Assembly (NCBI GenBank): GCA_041635265.1
Contig: JBFJJV010000099.1
Span: 1-11,222 of the forward strand
Direction of reading: 5' to 3'
From: Panacagrimonas sp041635265
GTDB taxonomy: Bacteria; Pseudomonadota; Gammaproteobacteria; Nevskiales; Nevskiaceae
DNA: 11,222 nt
A program made the translations under genes and the position numbers. Each line of letters starts with the position of its first letter. Positions within the stretch are counted from its first letter, which is position 1. The notes beneath the pieces are model-generated. The model was not told the origin of the DNA, did not search any database, and saw nothing but the letters and a program-made list of their open reading frames with translations. Below are positions 1 to 7,042 of this stretch, in pieces.

Positions 1-2531
1 AGACGTCGAGTTCCGGAGATTTTCTAACCGATCCGGTCGGCAAGATTGAAGAGTGCAATCCGGCGGCAGCCGAGATTGCCGGCGCCAGCAAGAAAGACCT
101 GGTCGGTCGCAGCGTTGATGCGTTATTTGCTGAAAAGAGCAGGCCTGAGTTCAATAGCCACCTGCGCGCTCTGGACAGCGCCAATGCAGGAGCCAACACC
201 ACATCCGACGCCCTGATTCGCAAGGAAGGCGGGGAGCCCCGCTGGATGTCAGTGAGTCTTACCCGTATCGGCGCGGCTGGAGGGTCGGCCAGCGGTTATG
301 TCGTGCAGCTGCACGACATCAACAACTTGAAGCGGCGCCAGGAGAGGCTCAGCGCAGAACACTCGCAGATGCGCTTCCTCAATCAGATATCGCGCCGCGC
401 ATTGGATGAAGATTCCATTCCCGAGCTCAACCGATCTGTGATGGGAGATCTAGGGCTGATTTTCGATGATGTGCATCTGGCCTACTATCGAGCTGTTTCG
501 CAGGTAGTGTTCATGCCCAGATGGATGATTTCGCCCGGGCAGACTCTGCAGAGTGTCAGCAGCAAGACGGCCCTGCTTCTGAGCAAGAGCTCGCGCCGCA
601 AACTCGCCAATTTTGAAGTCGTGACACATTTGGCAGCCCCCGGGACCAGCGGATTGTTGCCAGAGCGGATCGCAGGCCCACAACAGGGCTATGCCGTTTT
701 GGACGTGCCTATTTCAAATGGCGTTGACTTGACCGGAGTTATCCGCTTGGCTGCGAGCGAGAGTCGTGAATGGTCAGAGGCCGAGATCGATTTTCTGCGT
801 GCTGTTGCGGATGTCCTTTCCGTCGCTGAGCGAGATTCCGAATCTCGGGAGAAACGTGCTGAGGCGTTCAGGAGTCTTGAAGAACAACGCGAACGAGTGG
901 AAATCACTTTGCGCTCCATCAGCGACGGCGTCATTACCACCAATGTCGAGGGGCAGATCGAATCAATGAATCCGCCGGCCCTTGATTTGTGTGGCCTCAC
1001 CGAGGCCGAATTCAAGGGTAAGTCCCTGTTTAATGTTTATAAGGTGGTGCGTGGAGATAAGCAGGCCTATGTTGCCAATGTGATCGAACGATGTTTGCGC
1101 GAGATGCAGCCTCTGCAGGACGCGAGTCTAGATCTGTATCTGCTTCGTTCGGACGGAACGCGCGTGCCAATCAATCATTCGGCGGCCCCTATCATGGATG
1201 CACGGGGCAAGGCCATGGGTGCTGTGCTGGTCTTCAGGGATGTCACGGATACACGGCTCCTGGCCCGCGAACTGAGCTATCGCGCTGCACACGATCCGCT
1301 CACCGACTTGCCTAATCGGGACGAGTTCGATCGACGAGCTGACCTGGCGCTCAAAGAGGCTCAGGCTGGTCACGCTCGTCACGCTGTGGTGGCCATCGAT
1401 TTGGATCATTTCAAGCTCGTCAACGACAGTGCAGGGCACGCGGCCGGCGATGCCATTCTGCGCAAGGTTGCGCATGTGGGGGAGGAAGTATTACGTGAGT
1501 CCGATACGCTCGCTCGCGTTGGTGGCGATGAGTTTGGCGTGTTGTTGCAGAACTGCGGACCAGAGCGCGCGGTGCAGATTGCGCAGGCGCTGGTAGAGGC
1601 GATCAGTGCCATTGAAATTGACTGGGCAGGAACAACATTGAGCGTGGGAGCGTCCGCCGGCATCGTCACCATGACGGCTGCTTCGCCGACTCTGTCCAAG
1701 GTGCTGGACGCTGCTGATGCGGCATGTTATTCGGCCAAGCGCAACGGTCGCGGTCGTGTTGAACTCAGTGACCTGGACGCATCGGGGCGAGATTCCACTT
1801 CCGCCACGGTGGAAATGGTAAGCACTGCCATGGCCGAGGAGCGCTGTATCATTGTCGAACATCAGGCTCTGGCGGTGAGTGACACGAATTTGCCGGTCTA
1901 TACCGAGCTATTGATGCGGCTTGAGGGCGCCGGAGGGGCAGTTTATCGTCCCGACAGTTTCGTGTTGGCAGCAAGACGCCATCAATTGACGCATGCCCTG
2001 GACATGTTGTCGATTCGCCATTGTCTTGACTATGTGGCCGCAGCTGAGCCTGCAGTGCCAGGGAAGATTTACGGTATCAATCTATTTGCCGAATCCCTGC
2101 GTAATGCCGAGACTCTGGATTATCTGATTAGTGAGCTCACGGAAAGAAAAATAGCGCCAGACAGAATATGTCTTGAAATTCCCGAGAACGCAGCTACTCA
2201 GGACATGGAGCAGTTGAGCAATTTTGCTGCGGCTGCGCGCAAAGGGGGGCTCCGTGTTGCGTTGGATCAATTTGGATCTCAGATGAACTCGTTTTCATTG
2301 ATCCGGTCCCTGGCGCTTGATTTTGTCAAGATCAATATGCGACCTCAGGAGCTCAGCTTTGGGCGTCCGCCACCGCTCGATCAGGCGGTCCTGGAGGCGC
2401 TGAGCCATGTGTGCAAGCGTTCAAGTATTCGTACCATCGCAGTGGGTGTGGAAACAGAGGAGCGGAAGCAGTCGTTGCGAGATATTGGTATTGACTACAT
2501 TCAGGGAACGATCGAAGCGCCGGTACTCTGA
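1..2531 (+). CDS. PAS-GAF-PAS-GGDEF-EAL cyclic-di-GMP signalling protein (5' partial)
   Basis: The reading frame is open from base 3 with no stop, so the start lies upstream of the window; the Met codon at 246 is internal. Bases 3 to about 330 encode a PAS domain (GKIEECNPAAAEIAG). Counting residues from the Met at 246, a GAF-like domain spans about 35-195, a second PAS about 210-330, GGDEF about 345-500 and EAL about 540-761. The GGDEF signature is intact (residues 426-430), with an inhibitory RxxD site (RESD, 417-420) five residues before it, so diguanylate cyclase activity with product feedback is plausible. The EAL domain reads ELL at the signature (E554) and DQFG instead of DDFG (674-677), so phosphodiesterase activity is doubtful. 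No membrane segment is seen in the visible part, which suggests a cytoplasmic sensor. The last 31 bp overlap the 3' end of the convergent kinase gene. Confidence 0.93.
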   Translation, partial: TSSSGDFLTDPVGKIEECNPAAAEIAGASKKDLVGRSVDALFAEKSRPEFNSHLRALDSANAGANTTSDALIRKEGGEPRWMSVSLTRIGAAGGSASGYVVQLHDINNLKRRQERLSAEHSQMRFLNQISRRALDEDSIPELNRSVMGDLGLIFDDVHLAYYRAVSQVVFMPRWMISPGQTLQSVSSKTALLLSKSSRRKLANFEVVTHLAAPGTSGLLPERIAGPQQGYAVLDVPISNGVDLTGVIRLAASESREWSEAEIDFLRAVADVLSVAERDSESREKRAEAFRSLEEQRERVEITLRSISDGVITTNVEGQIESMNPPALDLCGLTEAEFKGKSLFNVYKVVRGDKQAYVANVIERCLREMQPLQDASLDLYLLRSDGTRVPINHSAAPIMDARGKAMGAVLVFRDVTDTRLLARELSYRAAHDPLTDLPNRDEFDRRADLALKEAQAGHARHAVVAIDLDHFKLVNDSAGHAAGDAILRKVAHVGEEVLRESDTLARVGGDEFGVLLQNCGPERAVQIAQALVEAISAIEIDWAGTTLSVGASAGIVTMTAASPTLSKVLDAADAACYSAKRNGRGRVELSDLDASGRDSTSATVEMVSTAMAEERCIIVEHQALAVSDTNLPVYTELLMRLEGAGGAVYRPDSFVLAARRHQLTHALDMLSIRHCLDYVAAAEPAVPGKIYGINLFAESLRNAETLDYLISELTERKIAPDRICLEIPENAATQDMEQLSNFAAAARKGGLRVALDQFGSQMNSFSLIRSLALDFVKINMRPQELSFGRPPPLDQAVLEALSHVCKRSSIRTIAVGVETEERKQSLRDIGIDYIQGTIEAPVL

Positions 2532-4027
2532 TTCATCAATTGTTCCACGCTGGGGAGACTGAACAGCATGCGGACGCCATGGTGGTCGCCAGGTTCACAC
2601 CAAAGTTCGCCACCGAGTACGCGGAGGACGCGTTTGCAGATGCTCAGGCCCAGCCCTTTGCCGAGGTCGGAGCGGTCTGGATGTCGCCGCCGGCGTGGGG
2701 CCTCAAGTGGTGAGTGGAAGGGTGTGCCTGACCTGCCCGCATCCTCAACATAGTAGACCAGCCCCGCAGGTGTTTTCATTTCCCCTATCCACACGGCTGG
2801 AGCGTCCGCAGACTGATGGCGAATGGCATTGCTGATCAGATTTCGCCAGATATTGGCGACCAAATTGACCGGCACATAGGCTGCTTGCATGGACTGCAGA
2901 TGAATCTCCACATTGCGTTCTGAAATCAGTGGCTGCAACACGGACAGTATGGGTGTCACGACATCCGACATAGGCCCGTGCTTCCACTCACCCGCTTCGG
3001 CCAATCGGTGGCGGGACAAGTCCATGAAGGAACCCACCAGATCCTGCAAGCGTCCGCCGGCCGACTGGATCTGATCCAGCATCTGCTCGAGTTTTTCTGA
3101 ATCTCCTTGACGCATCCTGCTCTGTGCAATTTGAGCAAACTGAGCCATCTGGCGTGCAGGAGCTTGCAGATCGTGCGAGGCGAAGTAGGCGAACTGCTCT
3201 AATTGCCGATTGGCGCTGCGCAATAATGTTGTCGAGCGTCGCGACTCTGTCACGTCTTCCTCCACGCCTACGACGCGTTCAAGCTGATTTCTGCTGTTCA
3301 ACATCGCAGTCATCCTGCAGCTGATAGTGCGGCTGTCCTGCCCCGAAAAAATTACGTATTCGAGTGCAGCGAAGGAGTCAGCTCGGCTCAGACTTTCTAA
3401 TGTTTGGTGGAACGCTGAAACGCCGTCTTCGTTCACGCCAGTCAGGTGATCTGCCAGTGTCCGCACTTTGTCGAGACTCTGGCCGCGTACGGCGCGCATC
3501 GATGCATGCCAATGCATGCGGTCATCCCTGGCTGACCAGTCCCAGGCACCGAGGTCTCCGGCTTCGAGTGCCAATTCCAGGCGATTGGCCTGCAGACGCT
3601 GCTGTGCCAGAGCGTAACGGAGGCGAAGCTGGGCGCGCACGCGAGCCTGAACCTGGATAGGAGAGATGGGTTTGACGATGAAATCCACCGCCCCCGCATC
3701 GATGGCGACCGATTCCAGATCTCCATTGCTGTGGCCGGTCACGAAAATGATCGGGATGTCCGCAAACTCAGGATCCGCTTTCAACTGCGTGCAGACCGCA
3801 AGGCCATCGCCATTGGGCATTTCAGCGTCCAGAAGGATCAGGTCGGGTCGTCGCTCCGCTGCTGCCCGATGGGCTTCGGCGCCATCGCACGCAAAGCGCA
3901 GATCTGGATACTCTGACAAGGCCAATTGCAGTGCCTTGAGCGCAGCCGGCTCATCATCGACCAGCAATAAGCTGGCTTGAAGAATCTCGACATTGCTAAA
4001 TTCACTTTTCTCGGGCGCCTGCTTCAT
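2501..4027 (-). CDS. Hybrid sensor histidine kinase/response regulator (REC-PAS-HisKA-HATPase)
   Basis: This 508-residue protein has no membrane segment or signal peptide and should be cytoplasmic. An N-terminal receiver domain spans about 18-135, with acidic pocket D24/D25, phospho-acceptor D67, T97 and K119 all present. A PAS-like segment follows (about 150-262, starting AGDLGAWDW). The HisKA H-box is at 279-290 with H285 (FASHDLQAP). The HATPase domain has an N-box with N396/N400, a G1 box with D429 (VEDAGRSG) and a G2 box GKGLGLS at 456-462. The F-box between G1 and G2 is not recognisable and is replaced by an Arg-rich stretch. Having the receiver before the kinase suggests input from another phosphodonor. 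The ATG at 4027 is the first possible start after an in-frame stop at 4037-4039; the purine-rich GCAGGG abuts it, so the ribosome site is not typical. It is transcribed divergently from the catabolic operon. The signal and partner are unknown. Confidence 0.93.
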   Translation of the reverse strand: MKQAPEKSEFSNVEILQASLLLVDDEPAALKALQLALSEYPDLRFACDGAEAHRAAAERRPDLILLDAEMPNGDGLAVCTQLKADPEFADIPIIFVTGHSNGDLESVAIDAGAVDFIVKPISPIQVQARVRAQLRLRYALAQQRLQANRLELALEAGDLGAWDWSARDDRMHWHASMRAVRGQSLDKVRTLADHLTGVNEDGVSAFHQTLESLSRADSFAALEYVIFSGQDSRTISCRMTAMLNSRNQLERVVGVEEDVTESRRSTTLLRSANRQLEQFAYFASHDLQAPARQMAQFAQIAQSRMRQGDSEKLEQMLDQIQSAGGRLQDLVGSFMDLSRHRLAEAGEWKHGPMSDVVTPILSVLQPLISERNVEIHLQSMQAAYVPVNLVANIWRNLISNAIRHQSADAPAVWIGEMKTPAGLVYYVEDAGRSGTPFHSPLEAPRRRRHPDRSDLGKGLGLSICKRVLRVLGGELWCEPGDHHGVRMLFSLPSVEQLMNQSTGASIVP

Positions 4028-4069
4028 CCCTGCATTCTATCGGGCGCAGGTGAATTGGGATCAAATTAA

Positions 4070-4081
4070 GATTGGCCATCC
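4070..4081 (-). repeat. 12-bp inverted repeat, left arm (kinase side)
   Basis: The plus strand reads GATTGGCCATCC, so the minus strand reads GGATGGCCAATC toward the kinase gene, about 43-54 nt upstream of its ATG. It is the exact reverse complement of 4225-4236. Its core TGGCCA is itself a palindrome. It could be a binding site for a shared regulator; the function is not known. Confidence 0.6.
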
Positions 4082-4137
4082 AGCGGTCGTGGGCGAATGT
4101 CAGTTACAAGCCGTACAGCTTGATTGTGGAATCTTTT

Positions 4138-4159
4138 GGAAAAGTATCGTAAGTTTTCC
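4138..4159. promoter_or_regulatory. Candidate TetR-type operator palindrome
   Basis: This is a 22-bp imperfect palindrome with perfect 6-bp arms GGAAAA and TTTTCC separated by 10 bp. Two further symmetric pairs (T/A and the central C/G) match inside. Its length and two-arm form suit a dimeric TetR-family repressor, and such a gene sits in the operon downstream. It overlaps the candidate -10 region, where binding would block transcription. The link to that regulator is inference. Confidence 0.4.
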
Positions 4160-4224
4160 GATCCATGGCATCTATGGGTCAAATTAGGGGTCGAAAACAG
4201 CTGCAAAAAAACCGTCGGTGCTCA

Positions 4225-4236
4225 GGATGGCCAATC
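4225..4236 (+). repeat. 12-bp inverted repeat, right arm (operon side)
   Basis: The plus strand reads GGATGGCCAATC about 95 nt upstream of the alpha-subunit ATG, facing that gene. It matches the left arm at 12 of 12 bases in inverted orientation, with 155 bp between the TGGCCA centres. No target-site duplication flanks the pair (left flank ends TAA, right flank begins GAA), so a paired operator fits better than a small mobile element. Confidence 0.6.
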
Positions 4237-4330
4237 GAAGCCCCGGCACTGGAGTTGGCAGAGACAGGGCAGTTCGCCTGAGAGCCAGGGTTTGAAATCA
4301 TGTAAAAACATTGGAGAAAGTGAAGTGAAC

Positions 4331-5614
4331 ATGCCCCTCGCAGCAAAACAGCCAGCTGTCTGGCACGATCCCGATCAACATATCTTCAAAGTCTCTCGCC
4401 GCAGTTTTACCGACCCGAGCGTGTTTCAGGCCGAGTACGACCAGATATTCGAAAAATGCTGGCTCTATCTGGGGCACGAATCCGAATTGGCCAAGCCGGG
4501 GGATTTCATCACCCGCATCGTCGCGAAGCGGAGCATTCTCTTCACGCGCGATGCCAAAAAACAGATTGGCGCCTTCTTCAATGTCTGCCCACATCGCGGC
4601 GCCCAGGTCTGCCGCGAGCGAAAAGGCAATGCCAAGAGTCACCAGTGCTTTTATCACGGCTGGGTCTTCGGTGCCGATGGCAAGCTCAAGAGCCAACCGG
4701 GCAAGGAGTGCTATCCGGAGGACGCCAATGAAAACGGCTCACTTAATCTGGTGCCGGTGCCGCGGCTCGATTCCTATCGCGGATTCTACTTCCTCTGCTT
4801 TGATCGCAATGTCCAATCCCTGAGCGACTACCTTGCAGAGGCAAAATCCTGGATCGACGTCATAGCCGACCAGTCCGAAGAGGGCATGACCTTGGTTGGC
4901 GGAACGCAGGAATACCAGATTCGGGCCAACTGGAAGCTGCTCACCGAAAACAGTATTGATGGTTATCACGCGATTAATACGCATGCCACCTATGTCGATT
5001 ATCTGAAGAATATGCAGGGCAGCATGTCGCCCGTGCCGTTTGAAGGCACAGGCTATGACTTGGGCAATGGCCATGCTGTCATCGAGTACAAGGCACCCTG
5101 GGGGAGGCCGGTCGCGCAGTGGATTCCACTATGGGGCGAAGAAGGCAAGGCGGAGTTGGGCAAGGTTCGCTCGCGTCTGGTCGATCGCTTTGGCGAAGCG
5201 CGCGCTACTCGCATCGCAACCCTCAATCGCAATATGTTTATATTCCCGAATCTGGTGATTAACGACATCATGGCGATCACCGTTCGAACCTATTACCCCA
5301 CTGCGGCCGATGCCATGCAGGTCAATGCCTGGGCCTTGGCCCCGAACGATGAAAGTGCCTGGGCAAGAAAGTTCAGACTGTCTAATTTCCTGGAATTTCT
5401 GGGTCCCGGCGGTTTTGCCACTCCAGATGATGTTGAAGCGCTGGAGCAGTGTCAGCGCGGATACGAGGCCATGAAAGAAGCGCCATGGAATGACATCTCC
5501 AAGGGCATGAACAAAGACAAGGTCAATTACGACGACGAACTCCAGATGCGTGTCTTCTGGAAAGAGTGGCAGCGCCGCACAGGGGCCACTGCGGTCGCAA
5601 AGGGGGGCGAGTGA
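4331..5614 (+). CDS. Rieske ring-hydroxylating dioxygenase, alpha (large) subunit
   Basis: This is the catalytic subunit of a non-haem iron oxygenase that would add O2 across an aromatic ring to give a cis-dihydrodiol. It has 427 residues, normal for the family. The Rieske [2Fe-2S] ligands are C86/H88 (CPHRG) and C106/H109 (CFYHGW). The mononuclear iron site is the DGYHxxxxH motif, with D210 as the electron-bridging Asp and H213/H218 as ligands; D366 or D367 (TPDDVE) is the likely third ligand. The start chosen is ATG 4331. A GTG at 4325 in the same frame is better spaced from the GGAG at 4313-4316 (8 nt against 14), so either may be used. The frame is open further upstream to 4124, but that extension lacks family character. 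The stop overlaps the beta start by one base (TGATG). It looks closest to benzoate/p-cumate-type oxygenases from memory; the substrate is undetermined. Confidence 0.93.
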   Translation: MPLAAKQPAVWHDPDQHIFKVSRRSFTDPSVFQAEYDQIFEKCWLYLGHESELAKPGDFITRIVAKRSILFTRDAKKQIGAFFNVCPHRGAQVCRERKGNAKSHQCFYHGWVFGADGKLKSQPGKECYPEDANENGSLNLVPVPRLDSYRGFYFLCFDRNVQSLSDYLAEAKSWIDVIADQSEEGMTLVGGTQEYQIRANWKLLTENSIDGYHAINTHATYVDYLKNMQGSMSPVPFEGTGYDLGNGHAVIEYKAPWGRPVAQWIPLWGEEGKAELGKVRSRLVDRFGEARATRIATLNRNMFIFPNLVINDIMAITVRTYYPTAADAMQVNAWALAPNDESAWARKFRLSNFLEFLGPGGFATPDDVEALEQCQRGYEAMKEAPWNDISKGMNKDKVNYDDELQMRVFWKEWQRRTGATAVAKGGE

Positions 5615-6105
5615 TGCGCGCCGAAGACATCAGCCGCGAGCAAGTCGAGGACTTCATGTTCCTCGAAGCTGAGATGCTCGATGAATGGCGGCTCAAGGAA
5701 TGGCTCACGCTGTTCACCGAAGATGGTCGCTACTATGTTCCGGCAACCGATGTGCCTGCAGACGCCTCGCCGGACACCTATCTATTTTATGTCGCAGATG
5801 ATCGTTTTAGATTAGAGCAAAGGGTTGAACGTCTGCTCAAGCGTACGGCACATGCGGAGTTTCCGAGATCCAAGACGCGGCATTTTGTCACTAATGTGCG
5901 TATTCGCGGCCGCAAGGAGGATGAGCTGGACGTGGGGGCCGCGGTCCTCACCTACCGAACAAAAATGGGCCTGACCGAAACCTATATTGGCAGCTACCGC
6001 TATCGCATCGCGGTGACAGACGACGGCCTGCGCATCAGAGAAAAGCGTTGCGTGCTGGATATGGATGGCCTCAAGCCCAACGGTCGTATCAGTATTATTC
6101 TTTGA
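5614..6105 (+). CDS. Ring-hydroxylating dioxygenase, beta (small) subunit
   Basis: This 163-residue subunit has the SnoaL/NTF2-like cone fold typical of oxygenase beta subunits, which serve mainly as a scaffold in the alpha3beta3 hexamer. Family features seen are the early Glu-rich helix with LDEWRLKEWLTLF, the strand segment EDGRYYVP, the central Arg-rich helix (RFRLEQRVERLLKR), PRSKTRHFVTNV, and a C-terminal strand pair ending REKRCVLD. The ATG at 5614 overlaps the alpha stop (TGATG), which implies translational coupling, and AAAGGGGGG just upstream can act as the ribosome site. An in-frame GTG at 5611 and an ATG at 5566 exist but would add residues with no family likeness. It has no catalytic residues of its own, as expected. 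Confidence 0.92.
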   Translation: MRAEDISREQVEDFMFLEAEMLDEWRLKEWLTLFTEDGRYYVPATDVPADASPDTYLFYVADDRFRLEQRVERLLKRTAHAEFPRSKTRHFVTNVRIRGRKEDELDVGAAVLTYRTKMGLTETYIGSYRYRIAVTDDGLRIREKRCVLDMDGLKPNGRISIIL

Positions 6106-6136
6106 TGGTTCACCCCCGCCCAAACAGGTCCAAGCA

Positions 6137-7042
6137 ATGATCAATCCTCCATTCCGTTATCGCCGACTCGGCTATGTGGCGCTTAACGTCACGGATATGG
6201 AACGCAGCCGCCGTTTCTACGAGTCTCTGGTCGGACTCGAATTAGGTGAGCACAACGCGTCTTTTGTCGCGCTTCGATGTTCGCGTGATCACCATAATAT
6301 GCTGCTTTATCAGGCGGACAGGCCAGGCATAAAGCGAATCGGTTTTGAGCTCGAAAGCGCCGCAGACCTTGAAGCTGCGCGCGCACACATCGAAAGTCTG
6401 GGTATCGAGGTCGAAACGGTAGCTCCTGACGAGCTCAAGTCTCTGATGACGGTAGCGGCCTTTCGATTTCGCATTCCTGGAATCGGACTCTGCTTTGAAT
6501 TTTTCATCCAGATGATGCAGATGGCCAGGCCCTACGTTCCGACCGTCGCCCAGATTCAGCGCTTGGGTCATGTGGTTTTGAACGTTGCAGACTTTGACGC
6601 CACACTCGATTTCCTGAATAACAGGCTCGGCTTCAGGACGTCGGATTTCGTTCCCGGTTTCGCGGCTTTTCTGCGTTGCCACCCCAATCCGCTACATCAC
6701 TCACTGGCGATTCTGAGCGGTCAACAGGCGCATCTGAATCACGTCAACTTTATGGTCAGCGACATCGACGATGTCGGTCGCGGGATGAACCGTATGAAGA
6801 AAGCAGACGTGGATATCGTTTTCGGGCCTGGCCGTCATCTGCCCTCAGAAAGTATCTTTCTCTACTTCCTTGACCCGGACCGCATGACTGTCGAATACAG
6901 CTTTGGGATGGAAACCTTCCCGGAAGAAAATCCTCGGCAAGCACGCTTGCTCGAGCCCGTGCCCGGCACTCTGGATTCCTGGGGTAGCGTGCCGACACCT
7001 GATTTTGGAAAAGTCGGTGAAATAGAGCAGGCCCGCACATGA
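6137..7042 (+). CDS. Two-domain VOC extradiol (catechol 2,3-type) dioxygenase
   Basis: The product has 301 residues, the usual size of type I extradiol dioxygenases such as BphC. It has two vicinal-oxygen-chelate modules: residues about 8-125 (YVALNVTDMERSRRFYE) and about 138-260 (GHVVLNVADFDATLDFL). The C-terminal module carries a full 2-His-1-Glu iron site, H145, H202 and E253, plus H187 or H188, H234 and Y243, placed as in BphC from memory. The stretch 232-253 fits the extradiol signature except for R249 where Gly or Pro is usual. The predicted reaction is proximal cleavage of a catechol from the SDR step, giving a yellow semialdehyde-type product. The ATG at 6137 follows a weak CAGG ribosome site; an in-frame ATG at 6065 lies inside the beta gene and is unlikely. 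The stop overlaps the next start by 4 nt (ATGA). The ring substrate is unknown. Confidence 0.88.
   Translation: MINPPFRYRRLGYVALNVTDMERSRRFYESLVGLELGEHNASFVALRCSRDHHNMLLYQADRPGIKRIGFELESAADLEAARAHIESLGIEVETVAPDELKSLMTVAAFRFRIPGIGLCFEFFIQMMQMARPYVPTVAQIQRLGHVVLNVADFDATLDFLNNRLGFRTSDFVPGFAAFLRCHPNPLHHSLAILSGQQAHLNHVNFMVSDIDDVGRGMNRMKKADVDIVFGPGRHLPSESIFLYFLDPDRMTVEYSFGMETFPEENPRQARLLEPVPGTLDSWGSVPTPDFGKVGEIEQART

Larger units (their letters stand above)
4028..4330. promoter_or_regulatory. Divergent intergenic control region between kinase and catabolic operon
   Basis: This is about 300 bp without a convincing gene. The alpha-subunit frame stays open back to an ATG at 4124, but its translation there is unlike the family. 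The region must hold the promoters of both divergent genes. It contains a perfect 12-bp inverted repeat (4070-4081 and 4225-4236), a GGAAAA-N10-TTTTCC palindrome (4138-4159) and two copies of TCAAATTA (4061-4068, 4179-4186). A weak sigma-70-like -35 (TTGATT, 4120-4125) precedes the palindrome, with AAGTAT (4142-4147, spacing 16) or TATCGT (4145-4150, spacing 19) as poor -10 candidates. The promoter assignment is tentative. If it is right, the operon mRNA has a leader of more than 150 nt. Confidence 0.6.

Noticed and set aside
4061..4186. Two direct copies of TCAAATTA (4061-4068, 4179-4186).
   Set aside because: An 8-bp AT-rich match over 300 bp is fairly likely by chance and lacks symmetry, so it is not scored as a regulatory site.
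4070..4236. A miniature transposable element bounded by the 12-bp inverted repeat.
   Set aside because: No flanking target-site duplication, and the segment carries the candidate promoter and palindrome; a regulatory pair explains it better.
4124..4330. In-frame extension of the dioxygenase alpha subunit giving a 69-residue longer N-terminus from ATG 4124.
   Set aside because: The added residues have no family likeness, the ATG lies just upstream of the operator-like palindrome, and a ribosome site exists just before 4325/4331. The normal family length is met from 4331.
4298..4696. Minus-strand open frame of 132 codons opposite the dioxygenase alpha start.
   Set aside because: It is antisense to the conserved Rieske domain and would place a start inside the alpha gene; no family is recognisable.
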